NCBI RefSeq assembly: GCF_009720485.1
Contig: NZ_CP045245.1
Coordinates: 3,162,001 to 3,226,000 of the forward strand
Direction of reading: 5' to 3'
DNA length: 64,000 nt
Source of the DNA: Cellulomonas sp. JZ18
GTDB taxonomy: Bacteria > Actinomycetota > Actinomycetes > Actinomycetales > Cellulomonadaceae
Shown: piece after piece, positions 18,337-27,706 of the stretch
Position numbering within the stretch: position 1 is the stretch's first letter
Layout: every line of letters starts with the position of its first letter
Position numbers and translations under genes: made by a program
Notes under the pieces: generated by a model
Told to the model about the DNA's origin: nothing
The model's database searches: none
What the model saw: only the letters and a program-made list of their open reading frames with translations

Positions 18337-19689
18337 TCAGCTGAACAGGTTCTTGCCGCAGTGCGGCCACTGCCCGGCGCCCGAGCGGTTGTAGAGCATC
18401 TTGGCGCGCGCCGTCTGCTCCTCCGCGGACGCCTGCGACGGCAGTCCGGCACCGCCGACCGACTGCCAGGTGGCGACGGAGAACTGGTACAGGCCGTGGT
18501 ACTTGCCGGTCGACGACACGGCGTCGACGCGGCCGCCGGACTCGCACTTCGCCAGCGCGGCCCAGTTGAGCGAGTCGGCGCTGCCGCCGGCCGCGATCGG
18601 GCCGGGCGCGGCGCTCGCGGCGCTCGCGGCGGGGGCCGCGGGACGGGCGGCGGGCTTCGGCGCGGGCCGCGCCTTCGTGCCGACCGCGACGACCTCCTCG
18701 ACGGGCGCCTGCGTGACGCCGTCCGAGACGGGGACGCGGGCCTCCTCGACGCCGTCGACCGTGGTCACGCGCTCGACGACCGTGCGCACGCCCGGCACGC
18801 CGGCCTGGGCCACGGCGCGCTCGCCGGTGTAGCGGGCCGGGTCCTCCTGCGTGCGGGACGTGAACGGCACCTCGTGCGTCGTCGTCACGTCCTGCACGAC
18901 GACGCGCCGGACGAGCACGTCCACGCGGCCGTCGTCGCCGCGCACGACCTGCACGCGGTCGAGCGGCGTGAGCGTGACGCCGAGCTCGGCGAGCACGTCG
19001 GCCACCGTGGCGTCGGCGTCCGGCACGGTGAGCACGGTGCCGTCGACGTGCACCTCGGCCGGGCCGCGCAGGGCCAGGTCGAGGTCCAGCTCGGGACGGC
19101 CGTCCGCGGCCGAGCGCGACGCGACGAGCGCGACGCTCGCCGCGCGGGACTCGAGCGTCTCGAGCGCCTCCTCGGCGGACAGCGCGGTCGTCCACACGAC
19201 CTGCTCCTCGCCGTCCAGCTGCACGGTCACCGAGGTGGCGTGCCGGACGACGACCTCGAGGCCGTCGGTGAGCGCGCCGGATGCCGAGACGGTGTCGCGC
19301 GGGCCGACCGTCACGTCCTGGTCCTCGAGCAGGCCCTCGACGGAGCCGGCGAACGTCGACACCTCACGGGTCGTGCCGTCGACGTCGAGCAGGACGCTCT
19401 TGTGGGCGTGGGCGTACCCGGCGGTGCCGGCACCGACGACGAGCGCGGCGGCCGCACCCGTGACGACGAGCCAGCGCCGGCGGCGCGGGGCTCCCGCGGT
19501 GGCGGTGGTGGTGGCGGTGGGCCGGTCGTCGCCGGCCTCGTCCGCGACGACCGGGGTGGGCGCCGTGGTGGCGGAACGGGCCGTCGGACCCTGCTCCGGT
19601 CCGGGGTCGGGGGCGGTGACCGCCGCGGTGGGGGCGGACTCCTGCGCGCTGCGCGAGGTCGGACCGAGGAAGCGGGTCGAGAACTGCAC
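18337..19689 (-). CDS. rpfB: Resuscitation-promoting factor (DUF348-G5-Rpf)
   Basis: A 450-residue secreted muralytic enzyme that helps growth restart and wall turnover. In order: an Ala/Thr/Pro-rich N-terminus, an arginine stretch and TM anchor/signal (about residues 69-95), two or three DUF348 repeats, a G5 domain near residues 270-345, an Ala/Pro linker, and the C-terminal Rpf lysozyme-like domain with AKCESGGR, containing the catalytic Glu, and [10 protein letters not shown]. The GTG start 19689 is chosen for the upstream GGAG; an in-frame start at 19719 is possible. The order metG-tatD-rpf-rsmA-ispE matches mycobacterial rpfB. A GTCAC-N6-GTTAC repeat lies upstream. Confidence 0.9.
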   Translation of the reverse strand: MQFSTRFLGPTSRSAQESAPTAAVTAPDPGPEQGPTARSATTAPTPVVADEAGDDRPTATTTATAGAPRRRRWLVVTGAAAALVVGAGTAGYAHAHKSVLLDVDGTTREVSTFAGSVEGLLEDQDVTVGPRDTVSASGALTDGLEVVVRHATSVTVQLDGEEQVVWTTALSAEEALETLESRAASVALVASRSAADGRPELDLDLALRGPAEVHVDGTVLTVPDADATVADVLAELGVTLTPLDRVQVVRGDDGRVDVLVRRVVVQDVTTTHEVPFTSRTQEDPARYTGERAVAQAGVPGVRTVVERVTTVDGVEEARVPVSDGVTQAPVEEVVAVGTKARPAPKPAARPAAPAASAASAAPGPIAAGGSADSLNWAALAKCESGGRVDAVSSTGKYHGLYQFSVATWQSVGGAGLPSQASAEEQTARAKMLYNRSGAGQWPHCGKNLFS

Positions 19690-19902
19690 GGTGCTCCAGC
19701 CGTCGTCGTGCCCGGGCACGGGGAGCGGTGCGCCGCAGGCGCCCGGTGGGCGCGCACGTCCGTGCGCCTGGGCAGCACGGGCGGGTCACGACCCCACCGG
19801 CCCGGATCCCCGATCCGGCCGTCAGGCGACCACCGGTGCGGCCGCTCGGTCACGTCGGCGGCCCGCCCTGAGGGCACCGCCGGTCAAACGCGACACGCGA
19901 CC

Positions 19903-19918
19903 GTAACGGAATTGTGAC
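19903..19918 (-). promoter_or_regulatory. GTCAC-N6-GTTAC direct repeat upstream of rpfB
   Basis: On the minus strand GTCACAATTCCGTTAC places two GTYAC pentamers 11 bp apart, one helical turn. The same arrangement, including the trailing GGTCG, occurs upstream of the neighbouring G5 gene (21312-21327). It resembles reported binding sites of the MtrA response regulator, which controls rpf and wall-hydrolase genes. It lies about 215 nt before the start codon. Confidence 0.5.
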
Positions 19919-19938
19919 CCCGGTGCCAACCCCCTGAG

Positions 19939-19955
19939 GCGCACGTCACGTGCGC
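19939..19955 (-). terminator. Small hairpin after the G5/SLT gene
   Basis: Arms GCGCACG/CGTGCGC with a TCA loop, 13 nt downstream of the stop at 19969 on the minus strand. It is a likely terminator. Confidence 0.45.
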
Positions 19956-19968
19956 GCCCCGGCGTGGG

Positions 19969-21171
19969 TCAGTACCAGTTCTTGGCCTGGGAGTGCGCCC
20001 ACGCGGCGCACGGCGTGCCGTACCGGCCCGCGATGTAGCCCAGCCCCCAGGTGATCTGGGTCGCCGGGTTGGTGCGCCAGTCCGCACCCGCGCTGGCCAT
20101 CTTCGAGCCCGGCAGGGCCTGCGGGATCCCGTAGGCGCTGGAGGTCGGGTTGTCGGCGTCGACGCGCCAGCCGCTCTCCTTCTGCCACAGCTTGAGCAGG
20201 CACGCGAACTGGTCGTCACCCCAGCCGCGCTGCGCCACCATCTCCTTCGCGATCGCCTGGGCCGTGCCCGGCTCGACCGCCACCTCGGACGGGTCCGGCA
20301 GCGGGGCGGTGCCCACCTTGATCACCTGGTCGACGGGCGGCACGGTCACGACCGACGCGACCGGGGTGCGCCCCACGACGGCACCGCCGACGACGTCGAG
20401 CGCGTACGTCGTCACGCGCTGGCCCGCCCGCCCCGCCGTCTGGACCTTGCGGGTACCCGTCACGAGCGACGGGTCCTCGACCTCCTGCACGGCGAACGGG
20501 ACCGTCTCCGTCACCGTCTCGCCCGAGCTCGCCGCACGGGTCACGAGCACCACGAGCCCGTCGACCGCCGCCGCGTCGAGCGGCACGGACACGTGGTCGC
20601 CCTCCTCGAGGACGAGCCCGATGTCGCGCAGCGCGTCGCGGACCGTCGCGCCGCTGCTGACGCCGTCGATGACCTGGCCGTCCACCACGAGGTGGACCGT
20701 CTTCTGCGTCGACACCCGCAGCACGTCGCGCCCGACCTCGGCAGACCGGGACGCGGACAGCCGCACGCCGTCCCGCAGGCCCAGCGCGTCCACCGCCTCG
20801 CCGACCGTGAGCGCCGTGGTCCACACGGTCCGCTGCTCGCCGTCGACCTCGACGTCGATCTCGCGCCCGTGCCGGACGACGACCTGACCGCTGCGGCCCA
20901 CCGGGGCGTCGAGGGACGGCGCGACCAGGTCCCGCTCCCCCACCTCGATCTCCGCCGCGGCGAGCACGTCGCCGACCGTGCGCCCGAACGCCTGCACGGC
21001 CACCTCGCGCCCGTCCACGTCCACCGTGACGTCCTTGTGCAGCCCGGCGAACGCGGTCGTGCCGCCCACGACGAGGGCCAGCACGCCCGCCTGCGCGGCG
21101 ACGTGCGAGAACCGGTGCGGGCGCGGCGCGGTGCCGTCGCCACGGCGGCGGGAGCGGTCGGGACCGGTCAC
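19969..21171 (-). CDS. DUF348-G5 protein with C-terminal lytic-transglycosylase-like domain
   Basis: A 400-residue secreted wall protein, paralogous to the adjacent rpfB through its signal/anchor (about residues 25-48), DUF348 repeats and G5 domain (about 225-300). The C-terminal domain differs: it reads LLKLWQKESGWR and SSAYGIPQALPGSKM, like the aggregation-promoting-factor/SLT lysozyme-like domain rather than Rpf. It probably cleaves peptidoglycan glycan strands. GTG 21171 is chosen because AAGGA lies just upstream and it precedes the basic signal region; in-frame starts further up (to 21360) would cross the upstream regulatory repeat. Confidence 0.85.
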   Translation of the reverse strand: MTGPDRSRRRGDGTAPRPHRFSHVAAQAGVLALVVGGTTAFAGLHKDVTVDVDGREVAVQAFGRTVGDVLAAAEIEVGERDLVAPSLDAPVGRSGQVVVRHGREIDVEVDGEQRTVWTTALTVGEAVDALGLRDGVRLSASRSAEVGRDVLRVSTQKTVHLVVDGQVIDGVSSGATVRDALRDIGLVLEEGDHVSVPLDAAAVDGLVVLVTRAASSGETVTETVPFAVQEVEDPSLVTGTRKVQTAGRAGQRVTTYALDVVGGAVVGRTPVASVVTVPPVDQVIKVGTAPLPDPSEVAVEPGTAQAIAKEMVAQRGWGDDQFACLLKLWQKESGWRVDADNPTSSAYGIPQALPGSKMASAGADWRTNPATQITWGLGYIAGRYGTPCAAWAHSQAKNWY

Positions 21172-21311
21172 GGTGTCCTTCGGGTCGGCGGGAGGGTCGC
21201 GTGCCCTGGGTCGTGCGTGGTCGGGTCGTGCTGGTGTCTCGTCGGCACCTGTCTCATCGGCACCGTCGCCGACCACCTTGACGGCCGTCCGGCGCGACGC
21301 CGCCCACGACC

Positions 21312-21327
21312 GTAACCGATCCGTGAC
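21312..21327 (-). promoter_or_regulatory. GTCAC-N6-GTTAC direct repeat upstream of the G5/SLT gene
   Basis: Minus-strand GTCACGGATCGGTTAC followed by GGTCG, with the same spacing and flank as the repeat before rpfB. It lies about 140 nt upstream of GTG 21171. Shared placement before two wall hydrolase genes suggests common control, possibly by MtrA. Confidence 0.5.
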
Positions 21328-21415
21328 CCGACGACCACCGCCCGACCGGCCTCCGGCCACCCGTCCGCCCGCCCGGAGGGCCCGGGGTCGGGCCGCACGC
21401 GCACGGGCGCAGCGC

Positions 21416-22347
21416 TCACCAGGGCCCGTAGACCCGCTCCGCCGCGACCGAGACCTGGGCGCACACGTCCGCGAGCTGCCGGCCCGTGACCTCGGCGACC
21501 GTGCGCACCGTGCCCGGCAGCAGGTAGGGCGCGTTCGGCCGGCCGCGGAACGGGTGGACGGTGAGGTAGGGCGCGTCGGTCTCCACGAGCACCAGCTCGG
21601 GCGGCAGCACGCGCAGCGCGGCGCGCAGGTCCTCGTTCGCGGGGAAGGAGACGGGCCCGGCGAACGAGCAGAACCAGCCGTGCCGTGCGGCGACCTCCGC
21701 CAGGGCGGCGTCGCCGGAGAAGCAGTGGAAGACGGTGCGCTCGGGCGCGCCGTCGCACAGCAGCACGTCGACGACGTCCTCGTGCGCGTCGCGGTCGTGG
21801 ATCTGCAGCGCGAGCCCGAGCTCCTTGGCGAGGGCCACGTGCGCGCGGAACGCCTCCCGCTGCACCGCGCGCCCGGCGTCCCCGGCCCGGAAGAAGTCGA
21901 GACCCGTCTCGCCGACCGCCCGTACGCGCGGGTTGTCCCGGGCCACGGCCGCCACCCGGGCGAGCGCCTCGTCCAGCGGGACGTCGTGGCGCGGCTGCGG
22001 GTCCGGGTCGAGCCCGTCCGGCGCCACCTCGCGGACGCCCGCGTGCAGGACGGCCTCGTTGGGGTGGATCGCGACGGCGCCGAGCAGCGCGTCGTGCGCG
22101 CGCACCACCGCGTCCGTCCACGCGAGCGCGTCCAGGTCGCAGCCGACCTGCACCATCCGCGTCACCCCGACCTGCGCCGCGCGCTCCAGGTGCGCGGCCA
22201 GGTCGGGGTGCACGTCGGGGTCCGCGGGGTCCCAGCCGTCGGCCCGCCAGTCGACGACCGACTCCAGGTGGGTGTGGTCGTCGACGACGGGCAGCGGCAG
22301 CGGGTCGGGAGCGGGGGCCAGCCCCGCTCCCGCTGCTTGCGTGCCAT
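21416..22347 (-). CDS. tatD: TatD family metal-dependent hydrolase (frameshifted near the start)
   Basis: A TIM-barrel amidohydrolase of the TatD DNase family, about 310 residues. Landmarks are VVDDHTHLE (metal-binding HxH), AIHPNEA, GETGLDFF, LQIHDRDAHED, FHCFSG and VETDAPYL. The frame holding these motifs has no start codon. ATG 22347 in another frame encodes MARKQRERGWPP, the expected N-terminus. One additional G in the run of five at 22313-22317 joins the two parts cleanly. ATG 22347 is 12 nt behind the metG stop, so tatD follows metG in one operon. Confidence 0.88.
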
Positions 22348-22359
22348 CAGCCGTGCCCG

Positions 22360-24153
22360 TCAGGCCTTGCGCAGGCGGTCGAGCTCCTCCTCGACGATCG
22401 CGTCGTCGAGCTTGGTGAACACCGGCGTCGGCTTCCCGATCGGCGTGCCGGGCACGACCGCGCGCGGCTCCCAGGCGGCGACGGTCTCGCCGAGGCGGTA
22501 GTCGCCCGTGATGACCGGGTAGTGCCGGGACTCGTCGTCGAGGTCCGTCACCTCGTCGATGCGCGGCGACGGCGAGAACGTGCCCGTGCCGCCGAGGGTC
22601 TCGTGCACCTGCTGCGCCGCGAACGGCAGGAACGGCGCGAGCAGCGTGTTGAGGTCGCTCACGGCCTGCGTCGTCGTGTGCAGCACGGTCGCGAGGCGCT
22701 CCGGGTCCTCCTTGAGCTTCCACGGCTCGGTCTCGGAGACGTACCGGTTCGCCTCGCCGACGACGCGCATCGCCTCGCCGAGCGCCGCCCGCTGCCGGTG
22801 CGTCCCGACGAGCTCGCCGACGCGGCCGAACGCGGTCGTGACCTCGGCGAGCAGCGCCTCGTCGACCGGCTGCCGCGGCCCCGGCTCGGGGATCGCGCCG
22901 AAGTTCTTGTGCACCATGCTCGCGGTGCGGTTGACCAGGTTGCCCCAGCCGGCGACGAGCTCGTCGTTCGTGCGGCGCTTGAACTCCTGCCACGTGAAGT
23001 CGACGTCCTGCGTCTCCGGGCCCGCGACCGAGATGTAGTACCGCAGCGCGTCCGGCTGGTAGCGCGCGAGCATGTCGCGCACGTAGATGACGACCCCGCG
23101 CGAGGACGAGAACTGCTTGCCCTCGACGTTGAGGAACTCGCTGGAGACCACCTCGGTCGGCAGGTTGAGCGAGCCGTACGGTCCCGGCTCGCCGCCCTTC
23201 GCGCCCTTGCCGTCGTAGCCGAGCAGCTCGGCCGGCCAGATCTGGCTGTGGAACGTGATGTTGTCCTTGCCCATGAAGTAGTACGACAGGGCCGACGGGT
23301 CGTTCCACCACCCGCGCCAGGCGTCCGGGTCGCCGCTGCGGCGCGCCCACTCGATCGACGCCGACAGGTACCCGATCACGGCGTCGAACCACACGTACAG
23401 GCGCTTGTTCGGGTTCTGCTCCCAGCCGTCCAGCGGCACGGGGATGCCCCAGTCGATGTCCCGCGTCATGGCGCGCGGGCGCACGTCGTCGAGCAGGTTG
23501 AGCGAGAACTTCAGGACGTTGGGCCGCCAGTTGGTCCGCGTGCGGAGCCAGTCGCCGAGCGCGTCGACGAACGCCGGCAGGTCGAGGAAGAAGTGCTCGG
23601 ACTCGACGAACTTCGGCGTCTCGCCGTTGATGCGGCTGCGCGGGTTCCTCAGCTCGATGGCGTCGAGCTGGTTGCCGCAGTTGTCGCACTGGTCGCCGCG
23701 CGCGCCGTCGTACCCGCAGATCGGGCACGTGCCCTCGATGTACCGGTCGGGCAGGGTGCGGCCGGTCGACGGGCTGACCGCGCCCATCGTGCGCTGCTCG
23801 ACCATGTACCCGTTCTTGTGGACCGTGCGGAACATCTCCTGCACGACCGCGTAGTGGTTGCGCGTCGTGGTGCGCGTGAACAGGTCGTACGACAGGCCGA
23901 GCTGCGTGAGGTCCTCGACGATGACGCGGTTGTAGCGGTCGGCGAGCTCCTGGGCGCTCACGCCCTCCTTGTCGGCCTGCACGAGGATCGGCGTCCCGTG
24001 CTCGTCCGTGCCCGACACCATGAGGACGTCGTGCCCCGCCATGCGCATGTACCGGCTGAACACGTCCGAGGGGACGCCGAACCCGGCGACATGACCGATG
24101 TGACGGGGGCCGTTGGCGTAGGGCCACGCGACGGCCGACAGGATGCGGGACAT
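22360..24153 (-). CDS. metG: Methionyl-tRNA synthetase
   Basis: Charges tRNA-Met. The 597-residue protein has the class I HIGH-like motif PRHIGHVAG (about residue 16), a zinc-binding [18 protein letters not shown] knuckle near residues 144-161, and the KMSKS-equivalent region [10 protein letters not shown] near residue 355. It is the short form without the C-terminal EMAP-like tRNA-binding domain. TAGGAT lies 6 nt before ATG 24153, which points to leaderless transcription. It is followed by tatD, as in most actinobacteria. Confidence 0.96.
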   Translation of the reverse strand: MSRILSAVAWPYANGPRHIGHVAGFGVPSDVFSRYMRMAGHDVLMVSGTDEHGTPILVQADKEGVSAQELADRYNRVIVEDLTQLGLSYDLFTRTTTRNHYAVVQEMFRTVHKNGYMVEQRTMGAVSPSTGRTLPDRYIEGTCPICGYDGARGDQCDNCGNQLDAIELRNPRSRINGETPKFVESEHFFLDLPAFVDALGDWLRTRTNWRPNVLKFSLNLLDDVRPRAMTRDIDWGIPVPLDGWEQNPNKRLYVWFDAVIGYLSASIEWARRSGDPDAWRGWWNDPSALSYYFMGKDNITFHSQIWPAELLGYDGKGAKGGEPGPYGSLNLPTEVVSSEFLNVEGKQFSSSRGVVIYVRDMLARYQPDALRYYISVAGPETQDVDFTWQEFKRRTNDELVAGWGNLVNRTASMVHKNFGAIPEPGPRQPVDEALLAEVTTAFGRVGELVGTHRQRAALGEAMRVVGEANRYVSETEPWKLKEDPERLATVLHTTTQAVSDLNTLLAPFLPFAAQQVHETLGGTGTFSPSPRIDEVTDLDDESRHYPVITGDYRLGETVAAWEPRAVVPGTPIGKPTPVFTKLDDAIVEEELDRLRKA

Positions 24154-24162
24154 GCGCCGATC

Positions 24163-25290
24163 CTAGGCGGGGCCGCTGCCCTGCCCCGCGCCCTTTCCGG
24201 CGTCCGGACCGGCGGACGGCGGGGCGGCGGGGTCGTGGACGACGTCGGCCCGGACCCCTCCGGCCGCCCCCGGCCCCTCGCGCGCGGCCCGAGGCGCACG
24301 AACGTGGCCGTCGGCTCGGAGACGTCCCAGGCACGCTCGTCGGCGTCCTCCTGCGCGGCGCGCAGCGCGTCCTCGCCGGCGATGGCCTCGGCCTCGACCA
24401 CCAGCGGGGACGCCGCCGCCTCGGCGAGCGTGGGCGGCAGCGCCGCGTCGGCGGGCGGCACGGCGGAGGGCACGGGCGGTGCACCGGTGTCCGCGTCCGC
24501 GGCGGCCCGGGGCCGGGCCGGTCGGGACGGGCTGCGTGTCGGCCTCACCGGGACCGGGTGCGCCCGCGGGCCGCGGCACGCGCGCGGGCGGCAGGGCGGG
24601 CGGGCGCGACCCCGTCGTGGTGGGTGCCGTCGTGGTGGGTCCGGTCGTCGAGGGCCAGGTCGTCGCAGGCCAGGTCGTCGGAGGCCAGGTCGTCGGAGGC
24701 CAGGTCGTCGGGAGCGGGAGGCCCGCGGCGGCCGGCCGCACCGGCCCGTCCTCGCCGTCCCGGCGGGGCCCGTCGACCGGCGTGAAGATCAGCGCGCACA
24801 GGTCGCGGTACGTCGCGTCCGGACGCGCGACCCAGTCGATGCTGCGCAGCGCCTGGTCCTGGCCGGCCGACTCGAGCAGGAACTGCCCGTACCCCAGCAG
24901 CTGGCCCAGCACGGACCGCGAGTACCGCATGTCCGTGACCTTCATCAGCGGCATCATGCCGATCTGGTGCGTCACCAGCCCGGTGAGCAGCAGCATCCGC
25001 TTGTCGGTGGCGACGAACCACTCGACCCGCCACACGAGCACGAGCCAGCCGAGCCGCGCGAGGGCCGCGAGCCACAGCCACCACAGCCACAGCGCGCGGT
25101 CGCCGAGCGCCGGCTGGAGCAGCACCGTCAGCCACGCGACGAGCACCAGGACCGCGAGCGCGGTCAGCGCCGGCTCGAGCAGCTTCGCCCAGTGGCGCCG
25201 GGTCGCGAGCACGACGCGCTCCCCCGGGAGGACGTACCGGCGCAGCAGCCGGTGCGCCAGGACGATCCGCGTCGCGCGGTCCGCACCCAC
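24163..25290 (-). CDS. PH domain-containing membrane protein (frameshifted in its C-terminal half)
   Basis: The first 170 residues form a bacterial PH-like (bPH2) membrane protein: R-Y-V-L-P-G-E-R-V, two TM helices (about 38-58 and 66-88), then EWFVATDKRMLLLTG and the MPLMKVTDM motif. GTG 25290 follows GGGGGAGG with good spacing. A PTTWP pentapeptide repeat lies near residues 195-215. After about residue 247 the protein-like signal moves to another frame (DADTGAPPVPS..., ...DVSEPTATFVRLG). One missing C near 24510 would explain it, and a second indel near 24290 is needed to reach the TAG just before metG. Function is unknown. Confidence 0.7.
   Translation of the reverse strand: MGADRATRIVLAHRLLRRYVLPGERVVLATRRHWAKLLEPALTALAVLVLVAWLTVLLQPALGDRALWLWWLWLAALARLGWLVLVWRVEWFVATDKRMLLLTGLVTHQIGMMPLMKVTDMRYSRSVLGQLLGYGQFLLESAGQDQALRSIDWVARPDATYRDLCALIFTPVDGPRRDGEDGPVRPAAAGLPLPTTWPPTTWPPTTWPATTWPSTTGPTTTAPTTTGSRPPALPPARVPRPAGAPGPGEADTQPVPTGPAPGRRGRGHRCTARALRRAARRRGAAAHARRGGGVPAGGRGRGHRRRGRAARRAGGRRRACLGRLRADGHVRAPRAAREGPGAAGGVRADVVHDPAAPPSAGPDAGKGAGQGSGPA
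24644..24710. repeat. 15-bp coding tandem repeat (PTTWP)
   Basis: Four 15-base units (gtcgtcg + rggccag) plus a partial fifth, at 24644-24658, 24659-24673, 24674-24688 and 24689-24703. Units 3 and 4 are identical. In the minus-strand gene they encode tandem TTWPP/TTWPA pentapeptides. Confidence 0.85.
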
Positions 25291-25327
25291 GCCGTCACCT
25301 CCCCCAGGGCCGTGCCGTCACGTCCCG

Positions 25328-25495
25328 CTACTCGGCGAGGTTGCGGAAGAACTCGCCGAACCCCTGGATGGCGCCCCACAGGAAGTCCCAGATCGACCGG
25401 ACGACGTCGGCCGCCCGGTCGGGGTTCGTCACCACCGCGTACACGAGGAAGATGACGACCACCCACATGACGATGCTCTTGGCCCTCGCCGGCAT
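25328..25495 (-). CDS. Small single-TM membrane protein (55 aa)
   Basis: ATG 25495 to TAG at 25328 encodes a 55-residue protein: short basic N-terminus, one hydrophobic helix (about residues 7-22, IVMWVVVIFLVYAVV), and an amphipathic C-terminus with aromatic residues (IWDFLWGAIQGFGEFF). GGAGGGAG sits just upstream of the ATG. It is the first gene before the PH-domain protein on the same strand, 37 nt apart. Similar small hydrophobic proteins are conserved in Micrococcales, but I know no function. Confidence 0.7.
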   Translation of the reverse strand: MPARAKSIVMWVVVIFLVYAVVTNPDRAADVVRSIWDFLWGAIQGFGEFFRNLAE

Positions 25496-25603
25496 GACCG
25501 CTCCCTCCGGGTCCGCGTGATCGGCGCACACAGTACCGATCGGGGCGAACCGGGCGAGGCGGACACGCGGGCGCGGACGGCGCGTCCCTGCGGGTGGCCG
25601 TGC

Positions 25604-26890
25604 TCAGCCGACCTGCACGCGCACCAGGCGGTCGTCACCGGGACGCGGGTCCCCGCGACCGTCGGTGTTGTTCGTCAGCACCCACAGCGAGCCGTCCGGG
25701 GCCGCCTCGACCGCCCGCAGGCGGCCCAGCTCGCCGGCCAGGAGCGGCTGCGGCGTGCCGACGCCCTCGCGGTCGCGCGCGGGGTCGGCGAGCGCGTCCG
25801 GCGGGAGCGGCCGCAGGGGGACGCGCCACAGCGTGCGTCCGCGCAGACCGGCGAGGTAGACGCCCTCGTCGGTGACGGCCAGCCCGCTCGGCGACGCCTC
25901 GTCCGTCGACCACTGGGCGACGGGGTCGACGAGGCCCTGCGCGGCGCCGCCCGTGCCCTCGACCGACGGCCAGCCGTGGTCGGCGCCCGGGCGCAGCACG
26001 TTGAGCTCGTCCCACGTGTCCTGCCCGAACTCCGCGGCGAAGACGCGCCCGTCCGGCGCCCAGCCGATGCCCTGGACGTTGCGGTGCCCGCGGGTCCACA
26101 CCGGGGAGGCGGGGTCGGGGTTGCCCGGTGCGGGCGCACCGTCGGGTGTCAGGCGCAGGACCTTGCCGCCGAGGCTCGCCGGGTCGGGTGCGAGCTCCGT
26201 GACGTACGTGTCGCCGGTCGTCACGTACAGGGCGCCGTCGGGGCCGAACGCGACGCGTCCCCCGTTGTGGTTGGCGCCCTTCGGGATCCCCTCGAGCAGG
26301 ACGCGCGCGGGCCCGAGCGTCGTGCCGTCGAGCGTGGCCCGCAGCACCCGGTTGTCGCGCGCCGCCGTGAGGTAGAGGACGAGGTCGACCGGGCCACCGG
26401 GCGTCGCACCGGGCACGGCGGCGACACCGAGCAGGCCGCCCTCGCCGCGCGGCACGGTCGCGTCGGCGACGGCCTGCGCACCCGGGCCCGTCACCTCGGT
26501 CACGGCACCGTCGGTGCCCACGACGACGACGCGGGCGCGGTCGCGCAGCGTGACGACCGCGCGCCCGTCCGGCAGCAGGGCCAGTCCCCACGGCGCGTCC
26601 AGGCCCGTGGCGACCTCCTCGACCGAGGTGACCGCGACGGTCGGCACGTCGCGCACGGGCGACGTCGGCGTGGGCGCCGGCGTCGCCGCCGGGGACGTGG
26701 TCGTGCCGGGTGTCGTCGTGCCGGTCGTCGTCGGCGCGCCCGGTGCCTGCGGCCCGTCCGCGGTGCAACCGGCGGCGACGAGCCCCGTGACGAGGGCCGC
26801 AGCGACGAGCGCCGCGCGGCGCCGCCGGCCGCGCGGGTCCGCGCCGGCCCGGCCCGCGCGGTGCGCCGACCACGTGCTGCGAGCGTCCAC
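25604..26890 (-). CDS. PQQ-dependent sugar dehydrogenase-like lipoprotein
   Basis: A 428-residue exported protein of the glucose/sorbosone dehydrogenase (GSDH) beta-propeller family. After an Arg-rich start the signal segment ends in the lipobox VAAGC (about residue 42), so it should be a lipoprotein. A Thr/Pro-rich linker follows, then the propeller with GLDAPWGLALLPDG, GGLLGVA, NHNGGR (catalytic His region), TTGDTY, and W-T-R-G-H-R-N-V-Q-G. GTG 26890 follows GAGGAGG. Actinobacterial members may use PQQ or be non-enzymatic; no PQQ synthesis genes are present here. Confidence 0.9.
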   Translation of the reverse strand: MDARSTWSAHRAGRAGADPRGRRRRAALVAAALVTGLVAAGCTADGPQAPGAPTTTGTTTPGTTTSPAATPAPTPTSPVRDVPTVAVTSVEEVATGLDAPWGLALLPDGRAVVTLRDRARVVVVGTDGAVTEVTGPGAQAVADATVPRGEGGLLGVAAVPGATPGGPVDLVLYLTAARDNRVLRATLDGTTLGPARVLLEGIPKGANHNGGRVAFGPDGALYVTTGDTYVTELAPDPASLGGKVLRLTPDGAPAPGNPDPASPVWTRGHRNVQGIGWAPDGRVFAAEFGQDTWDELNVLRPGADHGWPSVEGTGGAAQGLVDPVAQWSTDEASPSGLAVTDEGVYLAGLRGRTLWRVPLRPLPPDALADPARDREGVGTPQPLLAGELGRLRAVEAAPDGSLWVLTNNTDGRGDPRPGDDRLVRVQVG

Positions 26891-27039
26891 CCGGCACCTC
26901 CTCGTCGCACCGCCCGGGTCCCGTCCCCAGCGTCCGCGCCACCGCGCCCGCGCGCAACGGGGGTGTGGGGTCGCCCACTGTGTCCGGACCCACGCGGCGA
27001 GCGCGGGACGCGGCCCGGCGCCGCGCCCAGAATGGACGC

Positions 27040-27633
27040 ATGACCGAGCAGCGGACGCAGGGCCGACGCGCCCTGCTGGTGGTGGACGTGCAGCCGACGT
27101 TCTGCGAGGGCGGCGCGCTCGCCGTCGCGGGCGGGGACGACGTCGCCGGCCGGATCGCCGCGTACGCGGCCGAGCACCGGGCCCGGTACGACCTCGTCGT
27201 CACGACCCAGGACTGGCACGTCGACCCGGGCGCGCACTTCTCGGACACGCCGGACTACGTGGACAGCTGGCCCCCGCACGCGGTGGTGGGCACGCCCGAG
27301 GCCGAGCTGCACCCGGCCCTCGCGGACCTGCGCCCCGACGTGAGCGTCAAGAAGGGCGAGTACGCCGCCGCGTACTCCGGCTTCGAGGGGCACGACCACG
27401 AGGGGCGGGCGCTGGGCGCCATCCTGCGCGAGGCCGGCGTCACGGACGTCGACGTCGTCGGCATCGCCGAGTCCCACTGCGTGTGCGCCACGACGCTCGA
27501 CGCCCTCGCCTTCGGGCTGGGCGCGCGCGTGCTCACCGACCTCACCGTGCCGGTCACCCCCGAGCAGGGCGAGGCGGCGCGCGCCGCGATGCGCGAGGCG
27601 GGCGCGGAGCTCGTCGACTCCGCCTCGCTCTGA
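27040..27633 (+). CDS. pncA: Nicotinamidase / isochorismatase family hydrolase
   Basis: Converts nicotinamide to nicotinate for NAD salvage. The 197-residue protein has the full catalytic set: Asp in LLVVDVQPTF, metal ligands in TTQDWHVDPGAHF, Lys in VKKGEYAAAYSGF, and the nucleophile Cys in ESHCVCATTLDA. ATG 27040 is used; CAGAAT lies six bases upstream, so transcription may be leaderless. It is divergent from the sugar-dehydrogenase gene and convergent with rsmI. Confidence 0.92.
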   Translation: MTEQRTQGRRALLVVDVQPTFCEGGALAVAGGDDVAGRIAAYAAEHRARYDLVVTTQDWHVDPGAHFSDTPDYVDSWPPHAVVGTPEAELHPALADLRPDVSVKKGEYAAAYSGFEGHDHEGRALGAILREAGVTDVDVVGIAESHCVCATTLDALAFGLGARVLTDLTVPVTPEQGEAARAAMREAGAELVDSASL

Positions 27634-27643
27634 GCCCGCGCCC

Positions 27644-27706
27644 GCGCGCGCCGGGGCGTCCTCGGCGCGTGCCGGGGCGTCGTCAGCGCGTGCGGGGGCG
27701 TCGTCA
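27644..27706. repeat. Three 21-bp tandem repeats at the 3' end of rsmI
   Basis: Units 27644-27664, 27665-27685 and 27686-27706 differ by a few bases around GCGCGTGCCGGGGCGTCGTC. On the minus strand the unit contains the rsmI stop codon (TGA at 27704-27706), and unit 2 holds a second in-register TGA copy. This looks like slippage-type duplication of the gene end. Confidence 0.8.

Noticed and set aside
19690..19902. A c-di-AMP (ydaO) riboswitch in the rpfB leader
   Set aside because: Such riboswitches precede some actinobacterial rpf genes and the leader is long enough, but I could not find the conserved 5' and 3' blocks. It is not claimed.
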